Notes: a model not told the origin generated them from the sequence alone. DNA of 26,638 nt from Butyricicoccus pullicaecorum (GCA_018366195.1 JAGZIN010000030.1:1-26638); one strand, 5' to 3'; numbered from the stretch's first letter, positions 14,776 to 23,798 are shown. Translations and numbers: made by a program.

Positions 14776-17538
14776 TTAGACAATGATTTTTGCATGACTG
14801 CCGTACGTTCCGTTTTTTACGACAACGATTTGTTTGTCAATTCGGCGGTTCAGTGCGCCAACGTGAGAAATGATTCCGACAAGACGCCCGTGATCGGAAA
14901 GTGTCGTTAACGCACGAAGCGCCTGTTCTAAAGCCTCTTCATCAAGCGTACCGAAACCCTCATCAACAAACATCGTATCCAAATGAATCCCTCCGGCCAG
15001 GGATTGCACTTCGTCGGAAAGACCAAGCGCAAGAGACAATGCAGCTTGAAAGGATTCTCCGCCGGATAAGGTTTTGACAGAGCGCGTAGTCCCGTTGAAA
15101 TGGTCAATCACATCGAGTTCCAGACCGGTCTGGCGGCGATTGCTTCCTGAAGAGATGCAGCGCTGCAATTCATATTGTCCGCGCGACATGACAAGAAGCC
15201 GGCTGTTGGCTCGCACAAGAATCCGGTCAAAGTACGTCATCTGCACATAAGTTTCCAGCATGATTTTTTCTTTTCCGGAAAGGGTGCCGCCGGCGGTGTC
15301 TGCAAGTGTCTTCACCTGAATCCATCGCTCCTCGATGGCGGAGAGTTCTTTACGGAATCGGGAAAGCTGTGTCAGGGCTTCTTGATTGCGCTGCATACGT
15401 GCGGTGATTTGAGTGATTTGCCCCTCTATGGTGCTGCGGGAAAGCTGAAGTGCTGTAAGCTTGGTTTCTGTTGCTGATAAATCACAGGAAGTATGTTCTG
15501 TAATTTGATTTTGCAATGCCTGTATTTGTCCTTCCAGCATGGTGACAGCAGAGCGATACTGCTGTTCGCTTTGTTCGGTTTGCTGGAGCTCCTGACGAAT
15601 CGAATCACATACATGCCTGAGCTTGCAAAAGGCTTGCTGTGCGGCTTCGGGGCTGTCATATAAAAGCTGAGATGAAATCTGAATCATTTGCTCCTTGAGA
15701 TGATGTGCGTCCTGCTTTAAGGCGGCTTGTTGCTCCGTGTATTGGGACTGCTGTTTGGAGAGCTGCTCTATCTGGCTTGTAAGCTGCTGGGCATACTGCT
15801 GAATGTGCTGATAGCGTTTGACGTTCTGCTGTGCCTGAGCAAGCTTGTTGTCTGTCTCTGTCATTTGTGCTTGGGTATCTGTTATAGCTTGAGCCAGTTG
15901 TTGCGGAACGGTATCCAAAGTACAGTCCAGCAAGGTGCGGCATTGTTTTTCCAAGGCTGCTCTTTGGGTGTGAACCTGACCCAGATACATACCAGCTTGG
16001 GTACTCAGCTGTTCAGCAGTCTGCTGTGCCTGCTGAACTGCTTCCTGCGCACGCTCCACTTCTTCCCGACAGGGGGCACTTTGTATGCTCGGAGCAGGCG
16101 CTGGATGATGGAACGAACCACATACTGGACAGGGGGAATTGTCCTCCAAAGTTTCCGCGAGCAGTCCTGCCTGAGCATCTAAAAAAGCGCGGTGAATGGA
16201 TAGGCTTTCTTGCTGTAAAGTATTTAGCCTTTCCGATGAGGATTTATATTTTTCGGTCAAAAATTCCCACTTTTTTTCAAGTTGATATAGATTTTCGATA
16301 TCTTTTTGCAGCGTATGCAGTGAGCTGATTTTTGTCTCCAGCTCTCGATATCTTGCTGTAAACTGCTCAACCTTTACAGCTTGATTCGCAAGGATAGACT
16401 GCTCTTGCTGTAATGCAGTTTGTTCCTGATGCAGCTGTGCTGTCTGCTGACAAAGCTGCTGTAAGACCGCGCTGTTTTGGGTATACCGGTCATGTGTTTT
16501 CTGATATGCCTGCTGCAATGCGGTCAGATGCTGATGACGTTTTTGGTCTTCTTCCATTTGCTGGGTCTGCTGCAAAAGGCGTTCCAGTTCGGGCTGTTTT
16601 TGCTGTGCCTGCGTTTTTGCTTGAACGGCAATGTCCAGCTTCGGAAGGAGTGCCTGTCGTTCTTCTTGTGCCGTCTGCAATCGTTGCTTTGCAGCTGCAA
16701 TCTGTTTGGCTTGTCCAATTTGTTCTCGCAGCTGTCCAATTTGTATATCCGTTGCAGAGACCTGAGTATGGTATGCGGCGAGCGCTGTTTGATCTTGTTT
16801 TATAATGTCTTCCAAAACCACAAGTGTGTCCGAAAGCAAGCAGTCTCCGGCACGTGCCTTTGCAAGTGTTTGTCCTTGTGCAGTATCCTCCGGATACTGT
16901 GTGCTTTCTATATATTGGGAAATTTTTGCAGTCATTGACTCTCTCTGACGAGAAAGAACGGAAGCCTGCTCTTTGAGCATGCTCTGCAAGGTTTGAAAGT
17001 GTTCCGTATGAAAGAGCTGTCGGAAAATTTGCATACGTTCTTCTGTGGAAGCAACCAAAAGCTTTAGAAAGTCTCCTTGTGCCAACATAACAATTTGGGT
17101 AAATTGATTGCGGTCGACACCAATATGCTCATGAATTGCCTGATTGACCTCGCGGGAGCGTGTCACCAAGGTTCCGTTTGGAAGCTTCAGCACAGATTCT
17201 GCTTTATTCCGTGTGAAACCACTGCCGCGCTTGGCTGGCCGTAAATATTCAGGACTGCGCCGAATGGTATATTGCTTACCTGCATTGGAAAAGGTCAATT
17301 CTACAAAGGTTTCCTGTTCAGGCGCTGCATATTGACTGCGGAACATAGAGGATTCTCTTTGACTTCCACTGGCTTCTCCATAAAGTGCGAAAGTAATGGC
17401 ATCAAAGATACTGGTCTTTCCCGCACCGGTATCTCCGCGAATGAGATACAGCCCATGTGTCCCCAACTGTTCGAAATCCAGATGGATACAACCTGCATAA
17501 GGTCCGAATGCAGATATTGTTAATTGTAATGGCCTCAT
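14776..17538 (-). CDS. sbcC: SbcC, ATPase subunit of the SbcCD nuclease
   Basis: 920 aa, somewhat shorter than the usual 1000 or more. The N-terminal ABC half has Walker A GDTGAGKT (35-42) and the Q-loop region AQGDFLKLL (Q154). A very long Gln-rich coiled coil (about 180-790) is split at its tip by the zinc hook C470-P-V-C473. The C-terminal half has the signature LSGGES and the Walker B region MFVDEGFGTLD. With SbcD it forms the bacterial Mre11-Rad50 complex, which cleaves hairpins and protein-blocked DNA ends and limits long palindromes. The ATG overlaps the sbcD stop (ATGA). The long run of Gln codons makes many false frames on the other strand. A chromosomal housekeeping gene in most genomes. 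Confidence 0.95.
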   Translation of the reverse strand: MRPLQLTISAFGPYAGCIHLDFEQLGTHGLYLIRGDTGAGKTSIFDAITFALYGEASGSQRESSMFRSQYAAPEQETFVELTFSNAGKQYTIRRSPEYLRPAKRGSGFTRNKAESVLKLPNGTLVTRSREVNQAIHEHIGVDRNQFTQIVMLAQGDFLKLLVASTEERMQIFRQLFHTEHFQTLQSMLKEQASVLSRQRESMTAKISQYIESTQYPEDTAQGQTLAKARAGDCLLSDTLVVLEDIIKQDQTALAAYHTQVSATDIQIGQLREQIGQAKQIAAAKQRLQTAQEERQALLPKLDIAVQAKTQAQQKQPELERLLQQTQQMEEDQKRHQHLTALQQAYQKTHDRYTQNSAVLQQLCQQTAQLHQEQTALQQEQSILANQAVKVEQFTARYRELETKISSLHTLQKDIENLYQLEKKWEFLTEKYKSSSERLNTLQQESLSIHRAFLDAQAGLLAETLEDNSPCPVCGSFHHPAPAPSIQSAPCREEVERAQEAVQQAQQTAEQLSTQAGMYLGQVHTQRAALEKQCRTLLDCTLDTVPQQLAQAITDTQAQMTETDNKLAQAQQNVKRYQHIQQYAQQLTSQIEQLSKQQSQYTEQQAALKQDAHHLKEQMIQISSQLLYDSPEAAQQAFCKLRHVCDSIRQELQQTEQSEQQYRSAVTMLEGQIQALQNQITEHTSCDLSATETKLTALQLSRSTIEGQITQITARMQRNQEALTQLSRFRKELSAIEERWIQVKTLADTAGGTLSGKEKIMLETYVQMTYFDRILVRANSRLLVMSRGQYELQRCISSGSNRRQTGLELDVIDHFNGTTRSVKTLSGGESFQAALSLALGLSDEVQSLAGGIHLDTMFVDEGFGTLDEEALEQALRALTTLSDHGRLVGIISHVGALNRRIDKQIVVVKNGTYGSHAKIIV

Positions 17539-18671
17539 GGTGTTTCCTCCCAGATTTGTGCAATCAATTCTTGTAGGATTTCTGTTTGGATATCAGAAAG
17601 TGGTTGATGATTTTGGGTTTCATAAAAATCTGTAAAGAGCTCCAGGGGTGTGCGTTGTTCAACAGGAATCGGATTGGAAAGCGCTGCTTGGCGTGCAGTA
17701 CGTGTGTTGCAGTAATCCAATTTCATGATATTTGGATAGATTGTTCTGAGCTTGCCGAGAGCATCCGGAATTTCCTGTTCATCAGTCAGTGTAATATGCA
17801 GATAAGCGTTGCGGTCAAAGGTTTGATAAAAAGAATGTTGCAGCAGGGTATCAAGGTTTCCGGTGCGTTCTAACAAGTCTAGGCGGGGAACGAGGGGAAT
17901 CAGCTGGATATCGACTTGTCCGGCATTTTGCAGGGTGACCACTGCAATGGATTTTTGATGACTGGATTCCGAAAAAGAATATTTTAACGGAGTTCCGCAA
18001 TACCGCACCGTGGGACGGCTGACTGCCTGCGGACCATGTAAATGTCCCAGTGCAACATAATCAAATTCGTCGAACACATGAACATCAACCTGCTCCATTC
18101 CACCCACCGACAATTCCTCAGATTCACAGGAAACCGCACCGGTTACAAATTGATGTGCCAACAAAACAGAGCGCTCTGCCTGTCCCCTTTTCCGGTGGTT
18201 CAAAGCACAGGCAATGGCATCGGTATCGTTCTCAATGGATTCTTCTGGATAAAAATGACGGACTTGAACCGGCTTGAGAAAGGGGAGCAAATAAAAGTCG
18301 ATGGTTCCATACGCATCGGACAAAGAAATGGGGGATAGAGAGCCGTCATAAATAGGAGACACATGAATCCCACTGGGCTGCATCAGTTTGCCTCCAAAGG
18401 CGATTCGTTCGGGAGAATCATGATTGCCGCTGATTAAGAAAACCTCCAGCTTGCGTGCAGATAATTCAATCAGAAACCCATCAAATAGGCTGATGGCTTC
18501 TGCTGGTGGAATGGGTTTGTCATAGATGTCCCCCGCAATGAGAATGGCATCTGGCTTTTCGATATCGATTTGATGCAGAATCTGTTTTAAGATATATTCT
18601 TGATCGGCAATGAGAGAAAATCCATTGAATCGTTTGCCCAGATGAAGATCGGATAAATGAAACAGCTTCAA
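17535..18671 (-). CDS. sbcD: SbcD, Mre11-like nuclease subunit
   Basis: 378 aa. Metallophosphoesterase motifs are in order: DLHLG (D8, H10), GDIYD (about 47-51), GNHDSPE (about 82-88), AHQFV and GHLHG. It supplies the Mn-dependent 3'-5' exonuclease and endonuclease activity of the SbcCD complex. The start codon is TTG: GAGGGGAG stands 8 bases before it, and the protein begins exactly at the conserved MKLFHLSDLHLG. It lies 17 bases after the IclR-type gene on the same strand, so it may share its transcript, and it is coupled to sbcC by an ATGA overlap. Confidence 0.95.
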   Translation of the reverse strand: MKLFHLSDLHLGKRFNGFSLIADQEYILKQILHQIDIEKPDAILIAGDIYDKPIPPAEAISLFDGFLIELSARKLEVFLISGNHDSPERIAFGGKLMQPSGIHVSPIYDGSLSPISLSDAYGTIDFYLLPFLKPVQVRHFYPEESIENDTDAIACALNHRKRGQAERSVLLAHQFVTGAVSCESEELSVGGMEQVDVHVFDEFDYVALGHLHGPQAVSRPTVRYCGTPLKYSFSESSHQKSIAVVTLQNAGQVDIQLIPLVPRLDLLERTGNLDTLLQHSFYQTFDRNAYLHITLTDEQEIPDALGKLRTIYPNIMKLDYCNTRTARQAALSNPIPVEQRTPLELFTDFYETQNHQPLSDIQTEILQELIAQIWEETP

Positions 18672-18688
18672 AACGGTTCACTCCCCTC

Positions 18689-19465
18689 TCATTGCTCTGA
18701 AATCCAACCCATTTCGTGCGCAATGCGGTCACGGGTTTCCAATAAGGGACGCTTGAGCTGTAACAAATAGCTGTCGCTCATTCGAATGAGCGGTGCGCTG
18801 ATGGAGAGCGCTCCACACACATTGCCGGTATAATCACGGATTGCAGCAGCAATACAACGTACACCAAGTTCGTTTTCCTCATTGTCGAATGCACAGCCGC
18901 GCTGACGAATGGCATCAAGTACGGCTTGCAGTCGCTCCCGTGTGGTAATGGTATGTGATGTGTAGGGCTGGATATCGCTGGATTCCCAAATCCGATTCAC
19001 CTGCTCATCTGTCATACATGCCATCATTGCCTTTCCAACACCAGTGCAATACATGGGGCGGCGCATACCAATGCGCGAAAACATACGAATAGCGCCCTGT
19101 TCCGCCTCTACCTTGTGTACATATACGATATCGGTTCCCTCCGGTATGACCAGATGCACAGTTTCCTGCACGGTATGGCAAAGCTCCTCCATTGGATAAC
19201 GTGCTATTTGTACCAAATCTAAATTTTCTACCACCTGTCCGGATAAGGCATAGAGCTTCGTTGTCATACGGTATTTTCCCGTGTATTCATCTTTATAGAC
19301 ATATCCATGAGATACCATAGAGGACAATAACCGGTGTACCGTACTTTTATGCAGCCCTGTCTGCTCACTGAGCATATGGATTGGAAGCCCCTCCCGTGCC
19401 GCACACAAGGCTTCTATAATGTCAAATGCACGATCCAACGATTGTACCGTTCCTTTTTCAGCCAT
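18689..19465 (-). CDS. IclR family regulator, probably of 2-keto-3-deoxygluconate genes (KdgR-like)
   Basis: 258 aa. Residues 8-75 are the winged helix-turn-helix (LSEQTGLHKSTVHRLLSSM recognition region). Residues 80-255 are the IclR effector-binding domain with the typical CTGVGKAMMA and DNEENELGVRCIAA segments. It is divergent from kdgA-kdgK, and similar GTTTCATA-type inverted repeats occur before both transcripts (19479-19495 and 19601-19627), so it is likely their repressor and also controls itself. The effector is probably 2-keto-3-deoxygluconate or its phosphate, by analogy with KdgR. GGAGTG precedes the ATG. Since sbcD follows after only 17 bases, sugar status might influence sbcDC expression. 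Confidence 0.88.
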   Translation of the reverse strand: MAEKGTVQSLDRAFDIIEALCAAREGLPIHMLSEQTGLHKSTVHRLLSSMVSHGYVYKDEYTGKYRMTTKLYALSGQVVENLDLVQIARYPMEELCHTVQETVHLVIPEGTDIVYVHKVEAEQGAIRMFSRIGMRRPMYCTGVGKAMMACMTDEQVNRIWESSDIQPYTSHTITTRERLQAVLDAIRQRGCAFDNEENELGVRCIAAAIRDYTGNVCGALSISAPLIRMSDSYLLQLKRPLLETRDRIAHEMGWISEQ

Positions 19466-19478
19466 AATATTTCACTCC

Positions 19479-19495
19479 GTTTCATAATGCAAAAC
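19479..19495. promoter_or_regulatory. putative IclR operator in front of its own gene
   Basis: GTTTCATAATGCAAAAC is an imperfect palindrome (GTTT/AAAC ends) just upstream of the iclR ribosome site. It shares GTTTCATA with the site before kdgA. Confidence 0.5.
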
Positions 19496-19557
19496 TATGT
19501 TTTAATATTAACAACTTTTCACAAAAAACGCAAGTGAATTTCAGTGCAACCGCTGAG

Positions 19558-19585
19558 TTGATTTTTTAGGAGAAAGCTTTATAAT
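19558..19585 (+). promoter_or_regulatory. promoter of kdgA-kdgK
   Basis: TTGATT (19558-19563), 16 bases, TATAAT (19580-19585). Start predicted near 19592, placing the operator at 19601-19627 directly downstream, a position that would block elongation or initiation. Confidence 0.65.
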
Positions 19586-19600
19586 AAAAATAGATAAAAT

Positions 19601-19627
19601 TGAAACATGATTTCATAATATGAAACG
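19601..19627. promoter_or_regulatory. putative IclR operator before kdgA
   Basis: TGAAACATGATTTCA (19601-19615) overlaps TTTCATAATATGAAAC (19611-19626). The latter contains the perfect palindrome TTCATAATATGAA. Two overlapping inverted repeats just after the predicted start site suggest binding of a dimer of dimers, as IclR proteins do. Confidence 0.6.
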
Positions 19628-19650
19628 ATAAAAATGGAGGTCTTTTTCAA

Positions 19651-20298
19651 ATGGAAACACTTCTGGAACAGATTCGTCAAATCGGTGTCGTACCTGTGAT
19701 TAAGCTGGATTACCCAACACGAGATGCAGCTGCCCTTGCAAAGGCACTGTGTAAAGGTGGAGTCGCAGTAGCGGAGGTTACCTTCCGGGCGGCCGGCGCA
19801 GCAGATGCCATTCGTATCATGAAAGAGACGTGTCCGGACATGATTGTTGGCGCCGGAACGGTGCTGACAACAGAGCAAGTTGATGCTGCCCTTGCAGCGG
19901 GCGCACAGTTTATTGTAACCCCGGGGTTTGACCCTGAACTTGTTGCATACTGCCAAAAAAAGCAGACCGTGATTCTGCCTGGCTGCACCACGCCAACCGA
20001 TTATCATGCAGCATATCATGCAGGACTTTCCGTGCTCAAATTTTTCCCAGCAGAGCAGTCTGGCGGAATGGATAAAATCAAAGCAATGTCTGCCCCTTTC
20101 CCCATGTTTCAGGTGATGCCAACTGGTGGAATTTCTTTGAAAAATCTTGCAAATTATATCAAGAATCCAATCATCGCAGCCTGCGGCGGTTCTTATATGG
20201 TAACATCTGAACTCATCAATGGACAGGAATGGGATAAAATCACAGAATTATGCCGCCAGTCTGTTGAAATTGTTCGTCAGGCGCGTCAGGAATCCTAA
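19651..20298 (+). CDS. kdgA: KDPG/KHG aldolase
   Basis: 215 aa, full length for the class I aldolase that splits 2-keto-3-deoxy-6-phosphogluconate to pyruvate and glyceraldehyde 3-phosphate. Landmarks: E42 in VAEVTFR, the GAGTVL loop (67-72), TPGFDPE (90-96), the Schiff-base Lys K130 in VLKFFPAE, and the phosphate loop region MPTGGIS. GGAGG precedes the ATG. It is first in an operon with kdgK, 29 bases apart, the pair forming the lower pathway for KDG derived from uronates, pectin or gluconate. No upper-pathway genes (uxaA, kduI) are in the window, so KDG must come from elsewhere or by import. Confidence 0.93.
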   Translation: METLLEQIRQIGVVPVIKLDYPTRDAAALAKALCKGGVAVAEVTFRAAGAADAIRIMKETCPDMIVGAGTVLTTEQVDAALAAGAQFIVTPGFDPELVAYCQKKQTVILPGCTTPTDYHAAYHAGLSVLKFFPAEQSGGMDKIKAMSAPFPMFQVMPTGGISLKNLANYIKNPIIAACGGSYMVTSELINGQEWDKITELCRQSVEIVRQARQES

Positions 20299-20327
20299 AA
20301 CATTCAACCGGAAAAGAGGTTATAAAC

Positions 20328-21347
20328 ATGAAAGTCGTTACATTCGGCGAGCTGATGCTGCGCCTTGCTCCAAATGGGTATTATAGATTTTTTCAAGATG
20401 ATCAGTTACAGGCAACCTTTGGCGGCGGAGAAGCCAATGTTGCAGTTTCTCTTGCAAATTATGGAATTGATACTGCTTTTGTGACGAAACTGCCGACACA
20501 TGAAATCGGGCAGGCTGCTGTCAATTCTCTCCGTAAGTATGGTGTGGATACCTCTCGTATTGTACGCGGCGGTGACCGTGTCGGCATTTACTTTTTGGAA
20601 AAGGGTGCGTCTCAGCGTGGTTCGGTCTGTATTTATGACCGTGCCCATTCTGCCATTCAGCAAGCACAGCCATCTGATTTTGACTGGGATACCATTTTTT
20701 CAGATGCAGATTGGTTCCACTTTACAGGGATTACCCCAGCATTAGGCGGACACCTTGTAGAGATTTGCCGCGAGGCTTGTCAAAAGGCAAAGGAACATGG
20801 CGTAAAGATTTCTTGTGATTTGAACTATCGCGGCAAGCTGTGGAGCCGAGAAGAAGCGCGCAAAGCAATGACCGATTTGTGCCAGTATGTAGATGTCTGT
20901 ATTTCGAACGAGGAAGATGCCAAAGATGTGTTTGGAATCGAAGCGGAAAATACAGATATTTATGGGGGAAAGCTGAATAAAGAAGGGTATCAGTCTGTTG
21001 CAAAACAGCTGGCTGACCAATTTGGTTTTGAAAAGGTTGCCATCACACTGCGCACCTCGATTTCTGCCAATGATAATGATTGGGCTGCCATGCTGTATGA
21101 TGGCGAGAATTACTGCTTTTCAAAGGAATATCATCTGCATATCGTGGACCGCGTTGGCGGCGGCGATTCCTTTGGCGGCGGTCTGATTTATGCCCTGCTG
21201 ACAGGAAAGGATACACAGGCGGCTGTTGAATTTGCAGTTGCAGCCTCTGCACTCAAGCATTCTATTGAGGGGGATTATAATCTGGTTCGTATATCTGAAG
21301 TAGAAAAGCTTGCAGGCGGCGATGGCTCAGGCCGTGTACAGCGCTGA
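20328..21347 (+). CDS. kdgK: 2-keto-3-deoxygluconate kinase (PfkB family)
   Basis: 339 aa ribokinase/PfkB-fold sugar kinase. FGGGEANVA (31-39) is the substrate-side PfkB signature, and DRVGGGDSF (274-282) is the ATP-side signature with catalytic base D280. It phosphorylates KDG to KDPG, the substrate of the aldolase encoded just upstream, so the assignment follows from both motif and neighbour. AGAGG precedes the ATG. A strong terminator at 21398-21431 ends the operon. Confidence 0.9.
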   Translation: MKVVTFGELMLRLAPNGYYRFFQDDQLQATFGGGEANVAVSLANYGIDTAFVTKLPTHEIGQAAVNSLRKYGVDTSRIVRGGDRVGIYFLEKGASQRGSVCIYDRAHSAIQQAQPSDFDWDTIFSDADWFHFTGITPALGGHLVEICREACQKAKEHGVKISCDLNYRGKLWSREEARKAMTDLCQYVDVCISNEEDAKDVFGIEAENTDIYGGKLNKEGYQSVAKQLADQFGFEKVAITLRTSISANDNDWAAMLYDGENYCFSKEYHLHIVDRVGGGDSFGGGLIYALLTGKDTQAAVEFAVAASALKHSIEGDYNLVRISEVEKLAGGDGSGRVQR

Positions 21348-21397
21348 TCGCAGAACCAACCTATCAAATTGCGCATATAAAAACACCGAATCGAAAA

Positions 21398-21436
21398 GAC
21401 TGCCCTATGGAAATAATTCCATAGGGCAGTCCTTTT
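21398..21436. terminator. bidirectional terminator between kdgK and the small Cys-rich gene
   Basis: GACTGCCCTATGGAA (21398-21412), loop ATAA, TTCCATAGGGCAGTC (21417-21431): a perfect 15-bp stem. CTTTTT follows on the plus strand and TTTTCG on the minus strand. Confidence 0.92.
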
Positions 21437-21443
21437 TCTATCT

Positions 21444-21638
21444 TCAAAAATAAGTACGATGGCAATTGATGCGCTTGAGCTGACTGATTACAGTACTGCA
21501 AATATCGTTTTGCTCTTTGAGATATGCCAGCTTGCGTCGATAGTCCTGGCTGCGTTTACTCTGCTGCTGCTGCCATACTGCGCAAGTCTTGTGACAGCCT
21601 TCGTGGTACATCGCACATGTGCTTCTGCATGGAATCAT
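21444..21638 (-). CDS. small Cys-rich protein of unknown function
   Basis: 64 aa from the ATG at 21638, chosen because AAAGGAG lies about 7 bases upstream; the frame is open 14 codons further without a ribosome site. The N-terminal half has four Cys in two C-x3-C pairs (CRSTC, CHKTC), with YHEG between, probably binding a metal. The rest is a basic helix (SKRSQDYRRKLAYLKEQ) and a C-terminal tail with two more Cys. Small proteins of this style are frequent in gut Clostridia, where I know of no function. A 7-bp hairpin (GCACCAA/TTGGTGC, 21656-21678) sits immediately before the ribosome site and could affect translation. It ends against the bidirectional terminator. Confidence 0.65.
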   Translation of the reverse strand: MIPCRSTCAMYHEGCHKTCAVWQQQQSKRSQDYRRKLAYLKEQNDICSTVISQLKRINCHRTYF

Positions 21639-21793
21639 GGGATTTACTCCTTTCTGGCACCAAGAAAAAGGTTGGTGCACATACGCCGGAACTTGAAATT
21701 TTGCTATCCTTATGATAGTCCTTTATCGACCAAAAGGCAATCATTCTAAAGAAAAGCGTTTGTAAAAAATATCGTATTGCAAAATATGCCGAC

Positions 21794-21821
21794 TTGACAG
21801 AAAAAAATATGGGTGTATAAT
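21794..21821 (+). promoter_or_regulatory. promoter of the marR-MATE operon
   Basis: TTGACA (21794-21799), 16 bases, TATAAT (21816-21821). Both hexamers are perfect. Confidence 0.82.
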
Positions 21822-21823
21822 CA

Positions 21824-21865
21824 TTTTGAAATAAAAGTTCAAAATAAAACTGTTTATTTTAGAAC
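21824..21865. promoter_or_regulatory. probable MarR operators
   Basis: Two overlapping inverted repeats lie right after the -10: TTTTGAA-N7-TTCAAAA (21824-21844) and AAAATAAA-ACTG-TTTATTTT (21841-21860), the latter extended by GTTC/GAAC. The position over the start site suits autorepression by the MarR protein encoded next. Confidence 0.65.
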
Positions 21866-21884
21866 ATATTAGAAAGGGCAATAT

Positions 21885-22319
21885 ATGAATATTAGTGATG
21901 TACGAAAAATCATAAAGCTATATAATCAAATGCTTGATACGGTTTGTCAAAGCAATCAGCTATCCAAGACAGAGGTTGCTGTCATCAATTTTTTACAGCA
22001 CAATCCGCAAAAGGATACAGCCGCAGACATTGTGGAAACGCATCTGATTGGAAAGAGTCAAGTATCGGTCGCTGTGGAACTGCTGATTCAAAAAGGACTG
22101 CTGGAGCGCACACCGGACACAACCGACCGGCGACGAATCCACTTATCATTGCTTCCGGCAGCGAAGCCGGTAACAGAAGCAATTCATACCGTACGATGTC
22201 AGTTTGAGGAAGTCATATTAAACGGTTTTTCGGGGGAGGAACGTCAGTTATATGAAGAATTCAGCAATCGCTTGTTACAAAATGTAGAGGCAGCATTGAA
22301 TCGAGGAAAATTATCATGA
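21885..22319 (+). CDS. MarR family regulator of the adjacent MATE exporter
   Basis: 144 aa. The winged helix spans about 25-95 (KTEVAVINFLQ, then HLIGKSQVSVAVELLIQKGLLER and the wing TPDTTDRRRIHLSLL), with long terminal helices for dimerisation. AGAAAGG precedes the ATG. Its stop overlaps the MATE start (ATGA), so the regulator and pump are made together. The inverted repeats at the promoter indicate autorepression of the operon, presumably lifted by a pump substrate. Confidence 0.87.
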   Translation: MNISDVRKIIKLYNQMLDTVCQSNQLSKTEVAVINFLQHNPQKDTAADIVETHLIGKSQVSVAVELLIQKGLLERTPDTTDRRRIHLSLLPAAKPVTEAIHTVRCQFEEVILNGFSGEERQLYEEFSNRLLQNVEAALNRGKLS

Positions 22320-23701
22320 CACAGGATAAAGATTTTTTAGAAACCGAACCGGTTGGTAAACTTTTGCTGCATTTGGCTTTACCAACGGTTGCCGCACAAA
22401 TTATCAATATGCTATATAATATGGTAGACCGTATTTATATTGGGCATATTCCTGATATTGGCGGACTTGCATTAACCGGCGTGGGTGTTTGTATGCCGCT
22501 TATTATGATTGTTTCTGCATTCGCGGTGCTTGTGGGCAGCGGTGGTGCACCACGTGCCAGTATTTTTATGGGACAGGGAAACATAGATACCGCAGAGAAA
22601 ACACTGGGAAACTGCTTTTCCATGCAGCTTATCATCTCCGTAATCCTCACCATTATTTTATTCGGTTGGAACAAAGAGTTGCTCCTTGCCTTTGGTGCAA
22701 GCGAAAATACCATTATGTATGGTGTAGCATATATGAATCTCTATGCCATTGGTACCATTTTCGTGCAATTGACGCTCGGTATGAATGCCTTTATCACCGC
22801 ACAAGGATTCACAAAGGTCAGTATGATTTCGGTACTCATCGGTGCCATTTCCAATATTATTTTAGACCCTATCTTTATTTTTGGTTGTAAGCTCGGCGTG
22901 CGCGGCGCTGCACTTGCAACAATCATATCGCAGGCAATTTCTTGCATTTGGGTGCTGCGCTTTCTATTTGGAACGGACACGCTTTTGCGTATCCGACTGA
23001 AAAACCTACCGCTCCAAGCACACATCATTCTTCCGGCGCTGGCACTTGGGCTGTCTGTCTTTATCATGCAGGCAAGCGAAAGTATTATATTAGTTTGTTT
23101 TAATTCCTCTTTGCTCAAATATGGAGGAGACTTGGCGGTTGGTGCAATGACCATTCTCGCAAGTGTTATGCAGTTTGCAATGCTTCCGTTACAGGGACTC
23201 GGACAAGGTGCACAACCAATTATCAGCTATAATTTTGGCTCCCGTAATCCAAAACGTGTCAAACAGACATTTTGGTTGCTGCTAAAGACAAGTGTTTGTT
23301 ATTCTTCGGCACTTTGGGTCATTGTCATGCTGCTCCCTCAACTGTTTATTCGTATGTTCACACCAGATGCTGCACTTTTAGAGTTTACCAAAATCCCTCT
23401 GCGTATCTATATGGCAGTTCTTCTGATTTTTGGGATTCAAATGGCTTGTCAACTGACATTCAACGCAATTGGCAATGCACGCGCATCTATCATTGTTGCA
23501 GTGATGCGTAAATTTATTCTTTTGATTCCTCTTATTTATATGCTGCCTTCTCTATTCCCACAGAATCCAACCTTCAGTGTTTATCTGGCAGAACCCGTCG
23601 CAGATTTCTTTGCGGTTTGCTTCACTGCAATCCTATTTATGTTTCAATTCAAAAAATCACTGCAACAAATTTCTGATATGCCACGGAAACAATCTTTTTA
23701 A
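22316..23701 (+). CDS. MATE family efflux transporter
   Basis: 461 aa, twelve-helix MATE exporter. The opening FLETEPVGKLLLHLALPTVAAQIINMLYN... and VDRIYIGHI, followed by GLALTGVGVCMPL, is typical of the clostridial MepA/DinF-like branch; PLQGLGQGAQPIISYNFG (about 300-317) is the second-half MATE signature. It is a different branch from the MATE protein at 1153-2526. Coupled to marR by ATGA. Substrate unknown; cationic drugs are usual for the family. A strong terminator follows. Confidence 0.9.
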   Translation: MTQDKDFLETEPVGKLLLHLALPTVAAQIINMLYNMVDRIYIGHIPDIGGLALTGVGVCMPLIMIVSAFAVLVGSGGAPRASIFMGQGNIDTAEKTLGNCFSMQLIISVILTIILFGWNKELLLAFGASENTIMYGVAYMNLYAIGTIFVQLTLGMNAFITAQGFTKVSMISVLIGAISNIILDPIFIFGCKLGVRGAALATIISQAISCIWVLRFLFGTDTLLRIRLKNLPLQAHIILPALALGLSVFIMQASESIILVCFNSSLLKYGGDLAVGAMTILASVMQFAMLPLQGLGQGAQPIISYNFGSRNPKRVKQTFWLLLKTSVCYSSALWVIVMLLPQLFIRMFTPDAALLEFTKIPLRIYMAVLLIFGIQMACQLTFNAIGNARASIIVAVMRKFILLIPLIYMLPSLFPQNPTFSVYLAEPVADFFAVCFTAILFMFQFKKSLQQISDMPRKQSF

Positions 23702-23754
23702 CAGATTTCTTGCAAAAGCAAATGATTTCATGCCATATTTTAGAAATAAACCTG

Positions 23755-23789
23755 AAAAATCCCTAGATATTTTATATCTAGGGATTTTT
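23755..23789. terminator. bidirectional terminator between MATE and uppP
   Basis: AAAAATCCCTAGATAT (23755-23770), loop TTT, ATATCTAGGGATTTTT (23774-23789): a perfect 16-bp stem with A and T tracts usable on either strand. Confidence 0.93.
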
Positions 23790-23798
23790 CTATGAAAT

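Noticed and set aside
15175..17523. Many long frames opposite sbcC
   Set aside because: They mirror the Gln-rich coiled-coil codons of sbcC, have no ribosome sites and no recognisable domains.
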